A stretch of DNA of 64,000 bases from an uncultured Woeseiaceae bacterium (GCA_947258565.1 CAMYJB010000010.1:58173-122172), one strand, 5' to 3'; positions 1 to 8,370 are shown, counted from the first letter of the stretch. Numbers and translations: made by a program. Notes: a model not told the origin generated them from the sequence alone.

Positions 1-153
1 CACGCGTATAACGACGGTCCACTTCTCATCGTCAATGCGTCGCAAATCGACCCTGTAAACAATGACGCCGATTACGAGCAGCTTTTTGGTCAGATCGAAC
101 GGACGACTGGCGGACGCCATTTCTTCAACCCGACAGCGGCTGCACTTGCCTGA
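1..153 (+). CDS. Deoxynucleoside kinase family protein, C-terminal fragment (partial)
   Basis: Only the last 50 codons are in the window. They are open in frame 1 and stop at TGA 151-153. The visible text includes GPLLIVNASQIDPV and ends in RHFFNPTAAALA, which resembles the C-terminal end of bacterial deoxyadenosine/deoxyguanosine kinases of the dNK fold (salvage phosphorylation of deoxynucleosides). The P-loop and substrate residues lie outside the window. The gene sits 36 nt upstream of panB, a neighbourhood often seen in gammaproteobacteria (folK, dNK, panB, panC). The identification rests on this short tail plus context, so it is moderately sure. Confidence 0.7.
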   Translation, partial: HAYNDGPLLIVNASQIDPVNNDADYEQLFGQIERTTGGRHFFNPTAAALA

Positions 154-189
154 GGGCGTCCGCCCCGGGCTATTCACGGAGACTCGCTA

Positions 190-1020
190 ATGTATACCCA
201 GCTTGAGCAAAGGGGCATGCCGGAACCGCCCGTCAACGTCTCGACTTTGCGCAAGATGAAAGAAGAGGGTGCTCCGATTGCGTGCCTTACCGCCTATGAC
301 GCGAGCTTTGCCGTGCTTGTGGATGCTGCAGGAGTGGATCTGGTGCTCGTCGGTGATTCGCTGGGTATGGTGATCCAGGGCCACGATACGACGGTACCGG
401 TGACCGTCGATGACGTCGTCTATCATTCCCGTGCCGTTGCCCGAGGGTTGCGCCGCGCGTTCCTCGTCGCCGACATGCCCTTCATGAGTTACGCAAATCC
501 CGATCAGGCGCTCGAAAACTCGGTCCGCATGATGCAGGAAGGCGGCGCGATGATGATCAAGCTGGAGGGCGGAGAAGGTCAGATCGAGATCGTCGAGCAT
601 CTCGCCCGCCACGATATTCCTGTTTGCGCTCATCTCGGGTTGAAGCCGCAGTCGGTGCACAAGATAGGCGGGTTTCGCGTGCAGGGCAGGGACGCGGAAA
701 AGGCGAAGGACATGCAGCGGGCGGCGAAAAAGCTGCAGGATGCGGGCGCCGATATCGTATTGCTCGAGTGCGTGCCGAGCGAACTGGGGCAGTCCATCCG
801 GGACTCGCTCGAGGTGCCCGTGATCGGGATCGGGGCGGGTCCCGATGTCGATGGCCAGATTCTCGTGCTGTACGACATTCTCGATATCACGCAGGGCAAG
901 ACGCCGCGATTCGTCAGGAATTTCCAGGCGGGGCATGCGTCGCCGCTCGAAGCCATCCGCGCCTATGTGTCAGCCGTGAAAGACCGCAGTTATCCGGCCC
1001 CCGAACATTGCTTTTCCTGA
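190..1020 (+). CDS. panB: 3-methyl-2-oxobutanoate hydroxymethyltransferase
   Basis: PanB transfers a hydroxymethyl group from 5,10-methylene-THF to 2-oxoisovalerate to form ketopantoate, the first committed step of pantothenate and CoA synthesis in the cytosol. The 276 codons match the family length. Visible motifs include the metal-binding region VGDSLGMVIQGHDTT, the substrate stretch AHLGLKPQSVH and the catalytic-region segment VIGIGAGPDVDGQ. A GGAG element lies 7 nt upstream of ATG 190; an internal ATG ten codons in (MPEPPVN) is an alternative start. It is followed after 16 nt by panC, so the pair is probably one transcript with the upstream kinase. Confidence 0.97.
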   Translation: MYTQLEQRGMPEPPVNVSTLRKMKEEGAPIACLTAYDASFAVLVDAAGVDLVLVGDSLGMVIQGHDTTVPVTVDDVVYHSRAVARGLRRAFLVADMPFMSYANPDQALENSVRMMQEGGAMMIKLEGGEGQIEIVEHLARHDIPVCAHLGLKPQSVHKIGGFRVQGRDAEKAKDMQRAAKKLQDAGADIVLLECVPSELGQSIRDSLEVPVIGIGAGPDVDGQILVLYDILDITQGKTPRFVRNFQAGHASPLEAIRAYVSAVKDRSYPAPEHCFS

Positions 1021-1036
1021 TAGCGGGACGAGCCCC

Positions 1037-1885
1037 ATGCAAGTAGTCAGTACGAGGGAGGAATTGCGCGAGATGCACGAGGACTGGCGCCATCACGGGA
1101 ACCACGTTGCTATCGTGCCGACCATGGGCAATCTGCACGAAGGTCACCTGAGTCTCGTCGAGCTGGCCCGCCAGCATGCGGAACGCGTCGTGGTAACCGT
1201 GTTTGTCAATCCCACGCAATTCGGCGAGGGTGAGGACTTCGACGAGTATCCGCGCACGCTCAAGCGCGATACGCAGCGGCTCAAAAAGCTCGATGCCGAC
1301 GTGCTGTTCACACCGGATGTTGACACCGTCTATCCCTTCGGTATCGACAAAGCCACCGTGGTGTCCGTGCCGGGGCTGACCCGCAATTTCTGTGGTGCCT
1401 CGCGGCCGGGCCATTTCGATGGCGTGACGACGGTGGTAGCGCGCCTCTTCGCGCTCGTTCGACCGGACGTCGCCGTTTTCGGGCAGAAGGACTACCAGCA
1501 ACAGCTGGTCATCCGTCACATGACGGTCGACCTCAGCCTGCCGATCAGGATTATCACCGCGCCGACAGTGCGCGAAGCGGACGGCCTCGCCATGAGTTCC
1601 CGTAACCAGTACCTCAGCGAGGCGGAACGGGCGGTCGCGCCGCGGCTCCATGCGTCGCTGCAGGCGATCGGGACGGAACTTCAGGACGGCAAGCGAAATT
1701 TCGCGGAACTCGAGAACAGTGCCTGGGCAAAGATCGAGGCGGCAGGGTTCACTCCGGACTATGTCGCCATTCGGCGTGCAGAGAACCTCGAGCCGCCCGA
1801 CCGGGACTGCGACGAGATCGTCGTTCTGGCGGCCGCGCACCTCGGCAAAGCACGCCTGATCGACAATATCGTCGTATCTATTTAG
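1037..1885 (+). CDS. panC: Pantothenate synthetase
   Basis: PanC condenses pantoate with beta-alanine using ATP, through a pantoyl-adenylate, to give pantothenate. The 282-residue product has the HIGH-type nucleotide motif as PTMGNLHEGHLSLV near the N terminus, FVNPTQF, the ATP-contact segment FGQKDYQQ, and the KMSKS-like loop AMSSRNQYLS. It follows panB by 16 nt. The TAG stop (1883-1885) abuts the stop of the convergent GGDEF gene with no intergenic base, so no terminator fits between them. Confidence 0.97.
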   Translation: MQVVSTREELREMHEDWRHHGNHVAIVPTMGNLHEGHLSLVELARQHAERVVVTVFVNPTQFGEGEDFDEYPRTLKRDTQRLKKLDADVLFTPDVDTVYPFGIDKATVVSVPGLTRNFCGASRPGHFDGVTTVVARLFALVRPDVAVFGQKDYQQQLVIRHMTVDLSLPIRIITAPTVREADGLAMSSRNQYLSEAERAVAPRLHASLQAIGTELQDGKRNFAELENSAWAKIEAAGFTPDYVAIRRAENLEPPDRDCDEIVVLAAAHLGKARLIDNIVVSI

Positions 1886-2854
1886 CTAGCTGGAAACCCT
1901 GTCGCGGCCCGCGTGCTTGGCGCGATAGAGTGCCGCGTCAGCTGCCCTGATCAGGTTATCCAGGTTGCCGTGAGGCGGCAGTTCGGCGACGCCCATGGAA
2001 ATGCGCACGGGAATCTGGATCAGCGAATCGCTGCCGTCTCCGGTATCGCCGCTGACCGAGCGCCGAACCCGGTCGGCGACCTCCAGGGCGGATTCCACAT
2101 CCACCTGCGGCAGCAATACGGCGAACTCGTCGCCGCCATACCGCACCAGCACGTCACGCGGCCGAAACTGCTTGCGCAGGATGCGCGAAACGGCCGTGAG
2201 CGCGCGGTCCCCGGCGATATGGCCGAAGCGGTCGTTGAAGTCCTTGAAGTTATCGACATCGATCATGACCAGCGACACGGGCTCGTCGTTCTTTGTGCAA
2301 CGCTGGATCTCGCGGGGGAATGTCTCTTCCATCGAGTGGCGGTTGCCCAGTCCGGTCAGGGCGTCCGTTGTCGCGTGACGTTCGAACTTGCGCAGCTCAC
2401 CGTAACTGTCGGCAATCACCTTGTTGTGGCTGCGAACGCGCTCAGACAGGACGACGAGCAGGTTCTTGGCGAAATCGTGTGAAGCGTCCACCATCTCCCA
2501 CAGAATGGACTGGTGGATGACGAGCAGGTGGGTATCTTCGACGCCGATGACGTAGGCGGACGGGTCGCGATCCTCGATGATCGACATTTCACCGACGCAG
2601 GCCCCGGTCTCCATCGTGGCGACCACCGGCCCGCCCGGCGAGCCTACGTGCACGTTTAGGCTGCCGGAGAGCACGATGAAAACGTGCTCGTTTTTCGCGC
2701 CCGGCGAAAGCAACACTTCGCCCGCGGCGAGGTCGCGCCGGTCGCATCGCTGCAACAGGTCCTGGACGTCGTCCGGGCGCACGCCGTGAAACAGCTCCAG
2801 CGCCTGCAACAACGAGCGTTTGTAATCCGAGTTTATGGAAAACGCTTGCTCCAT
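1886..2854 (-). CDS. Diguanylate cyclase with N-terminal cyclic-nucleotide-binding fold
   Basis: The protein has an N-terminal cNMP-binding (CAP_ED) fold, roughly residues 20-125, and a C-terminal GGDEF domain. The catalytic motif is intact (RYGGDEFAVLLPQ) and is preceded at the usual five-residue distance by an RxxD I-site (RPRD). It should therefore make c-di-GMP and be product-inhibited. The phosphate-binding cassette reads GEMSIIEDRDPSAYV. It lacks the arginine that contacts cyclic phosphate in CRP/PKA-type domains, so ligand binding is doubtful. I chose ATG 2854 (MEQAFSIN); an in-frame ATG at 2905 would add 17 residues that do not look like the family. It lies 80 nt downstream of ppk2 on the same strand, with a possible own -10 (CATAAT, minus strand 2909-2904). 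Confidence 0.88.
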   Translation of the reverse strand: MEQAFSINSDYKRSLLQALELFHGVRPDDVQDLLQRCDRRDLAAGEVLLSPGAKNEHVFIVLSGSLNVHVGSPGGPVVATMETGACVGEMSIIEDRDPSAYVIGVEDTHLLVIHQSILWEMVDASHDFAKNLLVVLSERVRSHNKVIADSYGELRKFERHATTDALTGLGNRHSMEETFPREIQRCTKNDEPVSLVMIDVDNFKDFNDRFGHIAGDRALTAVSRILRKQFRPRDVLVRYGGDEFAVLLPQVDVESALEVADRVRRSVSGDTGDGSDSLIQIPVRISMGVAELPPHGNLDNLIRAADAALYRAKHAGRDRVSS

Positions 2855-2934
2855 CCGGGGAATTCTCGCCGATTTCAGCCCTAAAAAACGCCGATTGGAC
2901 CACATTATGGTTAGCCGATGCCATGACGGCCCGG

Positions 2935-3804
2935 CTAATGATCGTTCTCGAGCTCCTGTCGCGCGGCCGCAAATGCGACCCGATCGTCCTCGGTCGGCTC
3001 CGGGTACCGCAGGCCGATGCCTTCCAGCGCATTGATGATTGTCTCTGCGACACGCGCCTGCATGTAGGCTTTGCTGTCGGCGGGTATCGCGTACCAGGGA
3101 GCCCAGGGCCGCGACGTCGCATTGAGCGCTTCCTCGTAGGCATGCATGTAGTCGTCCCAGTGTTGCCGTTCGATCACGTCGCGGGGCTCGAATTTCCAGT
3201 TCTTGTCCGGGTTATCGAGTCGCGCCAGGAAGCGCCGTTTCTGTTTCTCCCGGGAAACGTTGAGCCAGAACTTGATAATCACGGTGCCGTTGCGCGCAAG
3301 GTGCTCTTCATGCTCGCGGATGGAGCGCAGCCGATCGTTCCAGATCGTCTCGAGGTTCAGTTCGCCGGGTATCTTCTGCGAGGCGAGGATTTGCGGATGA
3401 ACCCGCACGACGAGCACTTCCTCGTAATGGCTGCGGTTGAAAATCCCTATGCGGCCGCGTTCCGGCAGACACTTCGATGTTCGCCAGAGGAAATCGTGGT
3501 CGAGTTCCTGGCTCGATGGCTTCTTGAAACTGAACACCTGGCAGCCGGATGGATCCACGCCCTGCATGACGGCCCGGATCGTGCTGTCCTTCCCGGCGGC
3601 ATCCATAGCCTGGAAGACCAGCAGTATGGCATGGCGGTCACCCGCCGCCAGCACGCGCTGCAGTTGCTTCAGGGCATCGGTCGCCCGTTTGCGGTGTTTT
3701 CCCTTGTGCGGATGCCGTTCGGTCAATGCGGACGTGCTCGCCTCGCTGACCCGGAACGAGCCGTCGAACGGGACGAGATACTCTGACGCGGGTGCCTCGA
3801 ACAT
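2935..3804 (-). CDS. ppk2: Polyphosphate kinase 2 family protein
   Basis: PPK2 enzymes use inorganic polyphosphate to phosphorylate nucleotides (GDP/ADP, or AMP in other subclasses), or run the reverse reaction. The product is 289 residues. It carries the Walker A-like motif QAMDAAGKDST, the following GVDPSGCQVFSFKKPS, and the Walker B/lid region FNRSHYEEVLVVRVHP, all typical of the one-domain PPK2 family. ATG 3804 has GGGGAG about 5 nt upstream and starts MFEAPASEY; an ATG at 3837 would overlap queG by 17 nt. The gene lies 16 nt downstream of queG and is probably co-transcribed with it. The substrate subclass cannot be told by eye. Confidence 0.93.
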   Translation of the reverse strand: MFEAPASEYLVPFDGSFRVSEASTSALTERHPHKGKHRKRATDALKQLQRVLAAGDRHAILLVFQAMDAAGKDSTIRAVMQGVDPSGCQVFSFKKPSSQELDHDFLWRTSKCLPERGRIGIFNRSHYEEVLVVRVHPQILASQKIPGELNLETIWNDRLRSIREHEEHLARNGTVIIKFWLNVSREKQKRRFLARLDNPDKNWKFEPRDVIERQHWDDYMHAYEEALNATSRPWAPWYAIPADSKAYMQARVAETIINALEGIGLRYPEPTEDDRVAFAAARQELENDH

Positions 3805-3820
3805 GTTCTCCCCCTGTTTG

Positions 3821-4897
3821 CTATTTCTGTTTGTCATGCTGAGCCAGCGCCCATTCGACGTGTTCAGCTACGAGCTTCGAGTCCGAATCACGCCGTTTGT
3901 TCAGTGCGGCGATAACCTCTGGTGTCGTTGTCGCATTGCCGAGGGCTACCGCGATGTTGCGCAGCCATCTCTCGTGGCCGATGCGCCGGATCGCGCTGCC
4001 TTCCGTTTTCTCGAGCCACGTCACTTCGTCCCAGGCGAAAAGCTCGACGAGTTCTGCCGCATCGAGTTCGTGTCGCGGAGCGAAGTCGGGTTCGTCGCTC
4101 AACTGCGCGAATTTGTTCCACGGACAGAATAGCTGACAGTCGTCGCAGCCGTATATGCGATTGCCTATTGCCTTGCGGAACTCTGTGGGAATCGCCTCTT
4201 TGAGTTCGATGGTCAGGTAGGAAATACAGCGGCGGGCATCCAGCTTGTAGGGAGCGACGATGGCGTCGGTGGGGCAGACGTCGATACACGCCCGGCACGT
4301 CCCGCAGTGCGAGTCCTCGCCGGCATCAACGGGCAGCGGCAGGTCCGTGTAGAGTTCGCCGAGGAAGAACCACGAGCCGGCGTCACGGTTGATGAGGTTG
4401 GTGTGCTTGCCGATCCAGCCCAGGCCGGCTTTCTCCGCAATCGCTTTTTCGAGTACCGGGGCACTGTCGACGAAGACGCGATAGCCGAAACTGCCAACGC
4501 TTGCCTCGATGCGGCGGGCCAGTGCGCGCAGGCGGCTGCGAAGGAGCTTGTGGTAGTCGCGCCCCAGCGCGTAACGGGATACGTAGGCTCGCCGGGCATC
4601 GTCGAGAAGCTCTATCGCTTCGGTCTGCGGTTGCGGCAGGTAGTCCATGCGCGCCGTGATGATACGCAGCGTGCCCGGCACGAGTTCCTGCGGGCGGCTG
4701 CGCTTGGTGCCGTGGCGTGACATGTAGTGCATTCGGCCGTGGTGACCGGCGCCCAGCCACTCCTGCAGGCGCGATTCGGCCTGTTCGAGATCGATATCGC
4801 TCACACCGATTTGCTGGAACCCCAGGTCGAGCGCCCACTCGCGAATGTCTGCCTTCAGCGTCAGTGGGTCATCGATTGTTTGCCGGCTTTCACTCAT
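3821..4897 (-). CDS. queG: Epoxyqueuosine reductase
   Basis: QueG reduces epoxyqueuosine to queuosine in the wobble position of GUN tRNAs, using cobalamin and two [4Fe-4S] clusters. The ferredoxin-type cluster motif is CGTCRACIDVCPTDAI and the second cysteine set is CDDCQLFCPWNK; the N-terminal half carries the cobalamin-binding region (YHKLLRSRL, VDSAPVLEKAIAEKAGLGWIGKH). ATG 4897 (MSESRQTID) is preferred over the ATG at 4936, which would run into the divergent nnr gene. No Shine-Dalgarno precedes 4897. A TATACT sits exactly 7 nt upstream, suggesting a leaderless message. Position beside yjeF matches E. coli. Confidence 0.96.
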   Translation of the reverse strand: MSESRQTIDDPLTLKADIREWALDLGFQQIGVSDIDLEQAESRLQEWLGAGHHGRMHYMSRHGTKRSRPQELVPGTLRIITARMDYLPQPQTEAIELLDDARRAYVSRYALGRDYHKLLRSRLRALARRIEASVGSFGYRVFVDSAPVLEKAIAEKAGLGWIGKHTNLINRDAGSWFFLGELYTDLPLPVDAGEDSHCGTCRACIDVCPTDAIVAPYKLDARRCISYLTIELKEAIPTEFRKAIGNRIYGCDDCQLFCPWNKFAQLSDEPDFAPRHELDAAELVELFAWDEVTWLEKTEGSAIRRIGHERWLRNIAVALGNATTTPEVIAALNKRRDSDSKLVAEHVEWALAQHDKQK

Positions 4898-4922
4898 CGC
4901 TGCCAGTATAATCGTGCCGATG
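4895..4922. promoter_or_regulatory. Symmetric divergent -10 region between queG and nnr
   Basis: Only 22 bp separate the two divergent ATGs. The central octamer AGTATAAT (4905-4912) contains TATAAT on the plus strand (4907-4912) and TATACT on the minus strand (4910-4905). Each hexamer ends exactly 7 nt before the ATG of its gene (4920 plus, 4897 minus), and neither gene has a Shine-Dalgarno. Transcription would start at or within a base of each A of ATG. No good -35 is visible on either side. Confidence 0.6.
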
Positions 4923-6398
4923 CGACCCTTACCCATTGAAATCTATTCCGTTGCAACCGTGCGCGAGATGGATCGGGCTGCGATCGAAGACGAGGGTATC
5001 CCGGGCTACACCCTGATGACGCGGGCCGGTGCCGCCGCGCTTCGTGCTGCCCGGGCGCAATTTCCTGACGCGATGCGCTGGCAGGTCGTCTGCGGCGCCG
5101 GTAACAATGCGGGCGATGGCTACGTGGTTGCCAGGCTCGCGGCGCAGGATGGAATCGTCGTATCCGTGGTGGCGCTCGTGGATCCTGAGTCGCTGACGGG
5201 TGATGCGGCGACCGCCTATGACGATTTTGCCGCGGAGGGCGGCGTCGTCATGCCCTGGGAGGGCGCGCTCGACGACGAGGCCAGCCTGATCGTGGATGCC
5301 CTGCTGGGCAGCGGTCTCGAACGCGATGTGGCCGGCGAATTTGCTGCAGCGGCCCTGGCCATGAACGCGCATCCGGCGCACGTAGTGTCGCTCGATATCC
5401 CGACGGGCGTCCACGCCGATACCGGGCAGGTGATGGGTACGGCGGTCGAGGCGGATCTCACGGTGACATTCGTCGGCCTGAAAGCGGGTTTGTTCGCGGG
5501 GGAAGGGTCGGAACTCAGCGGGACGCTCGTGTTCGACGGTCTCGGCGTGCCGGAGCATTGCCGGCCGCATGCCGAAGCCGTGAGCCGGCGAATTTCGAGC
5601 CGGGTCCTGCGCCGCTGCCTCATGCGGCGGCCGCGCGGCTCTCACAAAGGCGATTTCGGCCACGTGTTGATTATCGGCGGCGGCGAAGGCATGCCGGGCG
5701 CCGTGCGGCTGGCCGGCGAGGCGGCGCTCCGCACGGGGGCGGGTCTGGTCAGCGTCGCAACGCACCCCTCGCACGCCTCGGTCGTCGTCGGGTCGCGACC
5801 CGAACTGATGAGCCACGGTATCGCCGAAGCCGAGTCCCTGGCGCCGCTGCTGGAGCGAGCGACGGCGATTGCGTTCGGCCCCGGCCTCGGGCGCTCGGAA
5901 TGGGCGCAGCAGCTCTACGCCACGGTCAGCGAGCTCGACCTGCCCTGCGTCTGGGATGCCGACGCGCTGAACCTGCTCGCCGAGACGCCAGCGAAGAATG
6001 CGCGCCGAATCATCACGCCGCATCCCGGCGAAGCGGGCCGGCTGCTGGGTGCTGCAACATCGGCTGTGCAGGACGATCGGCCGGCTGCACTGAAGTCGCT
6101 GCAGGAAAAATACGGTGGTGTCGTCGTTCTGAAAGGTGCAAACACGCTGGTTACGTCGAAAAAGGAGGTTCCGTGGCTGTGTACCTCCGGGAATCCGGGC
6201 ATGGCGAGCCCCGGGATGGGCGATGTCCTTACCGGCGTTATCGCCGCCCTGTTGGCGCAGGGTCTCGGCAAGGAAGCGTCGGCGGTTGTCGGTGTCGAGG
6301 CGCATGCGCGCGCGGGCGACCTCGCGGCGCGGTCCGGTGAGCGCGGCACCATCGCCTCGGACCTGATCGCTGAACTGAGGCGTGTCGTCAATCCATGA
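4920..6398 (+). CDS. nnr: Bifunctional NAD(P)H-hydrate epimerase / ADP-dependent dehydratase
   Basis: This cytosolic repair enzyme epimerises S/R-NAD(P)HX and dehydrates it back to NAD(P)H. The N-terminal YjeF_N half has REMDRAAIEDEGIPGYTLM, the Rossmann-like CGAGNNAGDGYVVARL and SLDIPTGVHADTG. The C-terminal kinase-like half has SHKGDFGHVLIIGG, FGPGLGRS, ITPHPGEAGRLLG and the nucleotide-site GNPGMASPGMGDVLTG. The length of 492 residues is typical of the fused form. Start ATG 4920 gives MRPLPIEIYS; longer in-frame starts would overlap queG. The stop overlaps tsaE by 4 nt (ATGA), so translation is probably coupled. Confidence 0.96.
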   Translation: MRPLPIEIYSVATVREMDRAAIEDEGIPGYTLMTRAGAAALRAARAQFPDAMRWQVVCGAGNNAGDGYVVARLAAQDGIVVSVVALVDPESLTGDAATAYDDFAAEGGVVMPWEGALDDEASLIVDALLGSGLERDVAGEFAAAALAMNAHPAHVVSLDIPTGVHADTGQVMGTAVEADLTVTFVGLKAGLFAGEGSELSGTLVFDGLGVPEHCRPHAEAVSRRISSRVLRRCLMRRPRGSHKGDFGHVLIIGGGEGMPGAVRLAGEAALRTGAGLVSVATHPSHASVVVGSRPELMSHGIAEAESLAPLLERATAIAFGPGLGRSEWAQQLYATVSELDLPCVWDADALNLLAETPAKNARRIITPHPGEAGRLLGAATSAVQDDRPAALKSLQEKYGGVVVLKGANTLVTSKKEVPWLCTSGNPGMASPGMGDVLTGVIAALLAQGLGKEASAVVGVEAHARAGDLAARSGERGTIASDLIAELRRVVNP

Positions 6399-6874
6399 GC
6401 GTGTTGCTCCCCGACGAGGGCGCCACCGAAGCGCTTGCCACTCGGCTGGCCGCCGCAATGCCGAGGCGTACGGCTGGCCTGACGCTCCTGTTGCGCGGTG
6501 ACCTGGGCGCCGGCAAGTCCACGTTTGCCCGCGCGCTGATCCGTGCGCTCGGCCACTCGGGCGCGGTGCCCAGCCCCACCTATACGCTCGTGGAGCCGTA
6601 CGACTTGCCGGGTGGAATGATTTATCATATTGATTTATATCGAATTTCAAGCGAAGACGAATTGCGCTACCTGGGCTGGACCGAACTCGACGAGGGGTTT
6701 CGCATCGTCGAGTGGCCCGACAGGGCGCCCGGCATCGCGGCACGCGCGGACATCAGCGTCGAACTCGACTACGAGGAGCCCGGTCGCAGGGCAACGATTG
6801 TCGGGCTCAGCCCGGACGGCAAGCGCATCGTCGAGCGGCTCGGTACGGCCGCTGCTACTGAACCAGTAGATTAA
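6395..6874 (+). CDS. tsaE: tRNA threonylcarbamoyladenosine synthesis ATPase TsaE
   Basis: TsaE is the ATPase partner of TsaB/TsaD in making t6A37 of ANN-decoding tRNAs. The 159-residue product has Walker A GDLGAGKSTFARAL, the family signature SPTYTLVEPYD, HIDLYR, and a late WPD motif (VEWPDRAP). It overlaps nnr by 4 nt. A local AT-rich patch near 6620-6650 lies inside the conserved HIDLYR region and does not break the frame. The gene is followed by a 105-nt AT-rich gap carrying a promoter for amiB. Confidence 0.96.
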   Translation: MSVLLPDEGATEALATRLAAAMPRRTAGLTLLLRGDLGAGKSTFARALIRALGHSGAVPSPTYTLVEPYDLPGGMIYHIDLYRISSEDELRYLGWTELDEGFRIVEWPDRAPGIAARADISVELDYEEPGRRATIVGLSPDGKRIVERLGTAAATEPVD

Positions 6875-6912
6875 TAAATCTCTTTATCCTGCTAATTTTG
6901 AAAAGAATATTC

Positions 6913-6940
6913 TTGGAATTCGCTGCGAATTTCGTATACT
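6913..6940 (+). promoter_or_regulatory. Candidate sigma-70 promoter upstream of amiB
   Basis: The gap between tsaE and amiB is strikingly AT-rich compared with its surroundings. It contains TTGGAA (6913-6918), a 16-nt spacer and TATACT (6935-6940). The predicted start near 6947 leaves a leader of about 33 nt before ATG 6980. This would give amiB-mutL-miaA-hfq expression independent of nnr-tsaE. Confidence 0.55.
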
Positions 6941-6979
6941 GACGCGACATAACTCCAAGGCTTGGGTGGTTGCCTCGAA

Positions 6980-8302
6980 ATGCGCTTTTCGCGGTTTTTA
7001 ATCAGCGGCGTTCTGATCCTGCTCTGCACGGCAGCGCAGGCCGCGACGACGGTGGAGAATATCCGGATCTGGTCCGAAAACGGCAAGACGCGCGTCGTTC
7101 TTGACCTGAGCCGCCCGGCCGCGCACAACATCTTCACCTTGCGCGGGCCGGATCGCCTCGTTGTGGATCTCAAATCGAGCCGTCTCGCGGAATCGCTCAG
7201 GGCAATGCCCGCGGGGACGGGGCCTGTGCGCTCGATTCGCAGCGCGGTGCGCGCCAACGGCCAGTTGCGTGTGGTCCTCGACCTCAACGAAGCGGTTCGC
7301 TCGCGGAGTTTCACCGCGGGCCCGAACAGCAAGTACGGCGATCGCCTCGTCATCGATCTGCAGCGCAGCGGCAGCCTGCACGCGGTCAAGACGGCATCGG
7401 AAGCCTATCAGCCGGGGCGCGATATCGTCGTTGCCATCGACCCGGGGCATGGCGGTCACGATCCGGGCGCCGTAGGCCGCGGCAGGACTCGCGAGAAAGA
7501 CGTGGCGTTGCAGATTTCCCGCACGCTCGCGGCCCGCATCAACTCGGAAGCCGGCATGAAGGCGGTGCTGGTGAGAACCGGCGACTACTACGTCGATCAC
7601 CGGCGGCGGATGGAGATCGCCCGGCGTAACAAGGCAGACCTGTTCATATCGGTGCACGCTGACGCGGTCGACGACCGCCGCGCGTACGGCGCGTCCGTGT
7701 ATGCGCTGTCACTCAAGGGTGCGAGCGATGAGGCTGCCAAGCAGCTCGCCGAGCGCGAGAATGCATCCGTGCGTATTGGCGGCGTCTCCCTCGAGGACAA
7801 GGACGAGGTGCTTGCCTCGGTGCTGCTCGACCTGTCGCAGAGCGCCGCCTTGAGTGCGAGCCTGGACGTGGGTTCCAAGGTGATTCGGGAACTCGCGCGC
7901 CTGGGCAAGGTGCACCGGCGCACGGTTCAGCAGGCCGGATTCCTCGTGCTGAAGTCGCCGGACATGCCGTCGATACTCATCGAGACCGCATTCATCTCGA
8001 ATCCTTCGGAAGAAAAGAAACTGCGTGACAGGCGCCACCAGCAGCGCCTTGCCGATGCGATCCTCGCCGGCGTTCGCAATTATTTTTACTCGAACCCGCC
8101 GCCCGATACGCGAATCGCCATGGAAATGCGCCGGGTGCCGGCCAGGCAGGTGCGGCACGTCATTGCGCGCGGCGATACCTTGTCGGAGATCGCAGCGCGC
8201 TACAACGTCAGTACTGCTGCGATTCGTGCCGCAAACAAGCTGTCGAGCGACCGGATCCGGGTCGGCCAGACACTCAGTATTCCGCTCTACGCGGGTACCT
8301 GA
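6980..8302 (+). CDS. amiB: N-acetylmuramoyl-L-alanine amidase with AMIN and LysM domains
   Basis: This periplasmic zinc amidase cleaves septal peptidoglycan crosslinked stems during daughter cell separation. It has a signal peptide (residues 1 to about 22, ending TAAQA), an AMIN domain (about 25-120), and an Amidase_3 domain with the zinc motif AIDPGHGGHDPGAVG, a second His in SVHADA, and a Glu in ILIETAFISNP. A C-terminal LysM repeat follows (ARGDTLSEIAARYNVS ... RVGQTLSIPL). The LysM makes it like Pseudomonas AmiB rather than E. coli AmiC. The start was chosen at ATG 6980; a TTG at 6962 would add six residues before the signal peptide. No strong ribosome site is seen. Confidence 0.95.
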   Translation: MRFSRFLISGVLILLCTAAQAATTVENIRIWSENGKTRVVLDLSRPAAHNIFTLRGPDRLVVDLKSSRLAESLRAMPAGTGPVRSIRSAVRANGQLRVVLDLNEAVRSRSFTAGPNSKYGDRLVIDLQRSGSLHAVKTASEAYQPGRDIVVAIDPGHGGHDPGAVGRGRTREKDVALQISRTLAARINSEAGMKAVLVRTGDYYVDHRRRMEIARRNKADLFISVHADAVDDRRAYGASVYALSLKGASDEAAKQLAERENASVRIGGVSLEDKDEVLASVLLDLSQSAALSASLDVGSKVIRELARLGKVHRRTVQQAGFLVLKSPDMPSILIETAFISNPSEEKKLRDRRHQQRLADAILAGVRNYFYSNPPPDTRIAMEMRRVPARQVRHVIARGDTLSEIAARYNVSTAAIRAANKLSSDRIRVGQTLSIPLYAGT

Positions 8303-8345
8303 CTCCGGTAAACCGAGACATTTCAGCGGCGATTTGAAAAAATAG

Positions 8346-8361
8346 CGGGTTTGAAAACCCG
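8346..8361 (+). terminator. Short hairpin abutting the mutL start
   Basis: CGGGTT (8346-8351) pairs with AACCCG (8356-8361) around a TGAA loop, followed by TTGTT. It ends 9 nt before the mutL ATG. The U-run is too short for a confident intrinsic terminator. It may attenuate read-through from amiB or occlude the mutL start, which has no Shine-Dalgarno. Confidence 0.35.
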
Positions 8362-8370
8362 TTGTTCCGC

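Noticed and set aside
4929..6743. A 604-codon minus-strand open frame over nnr and tsaE
   Set aside because: Arg-rich shadow of two conserved genes with no domain.
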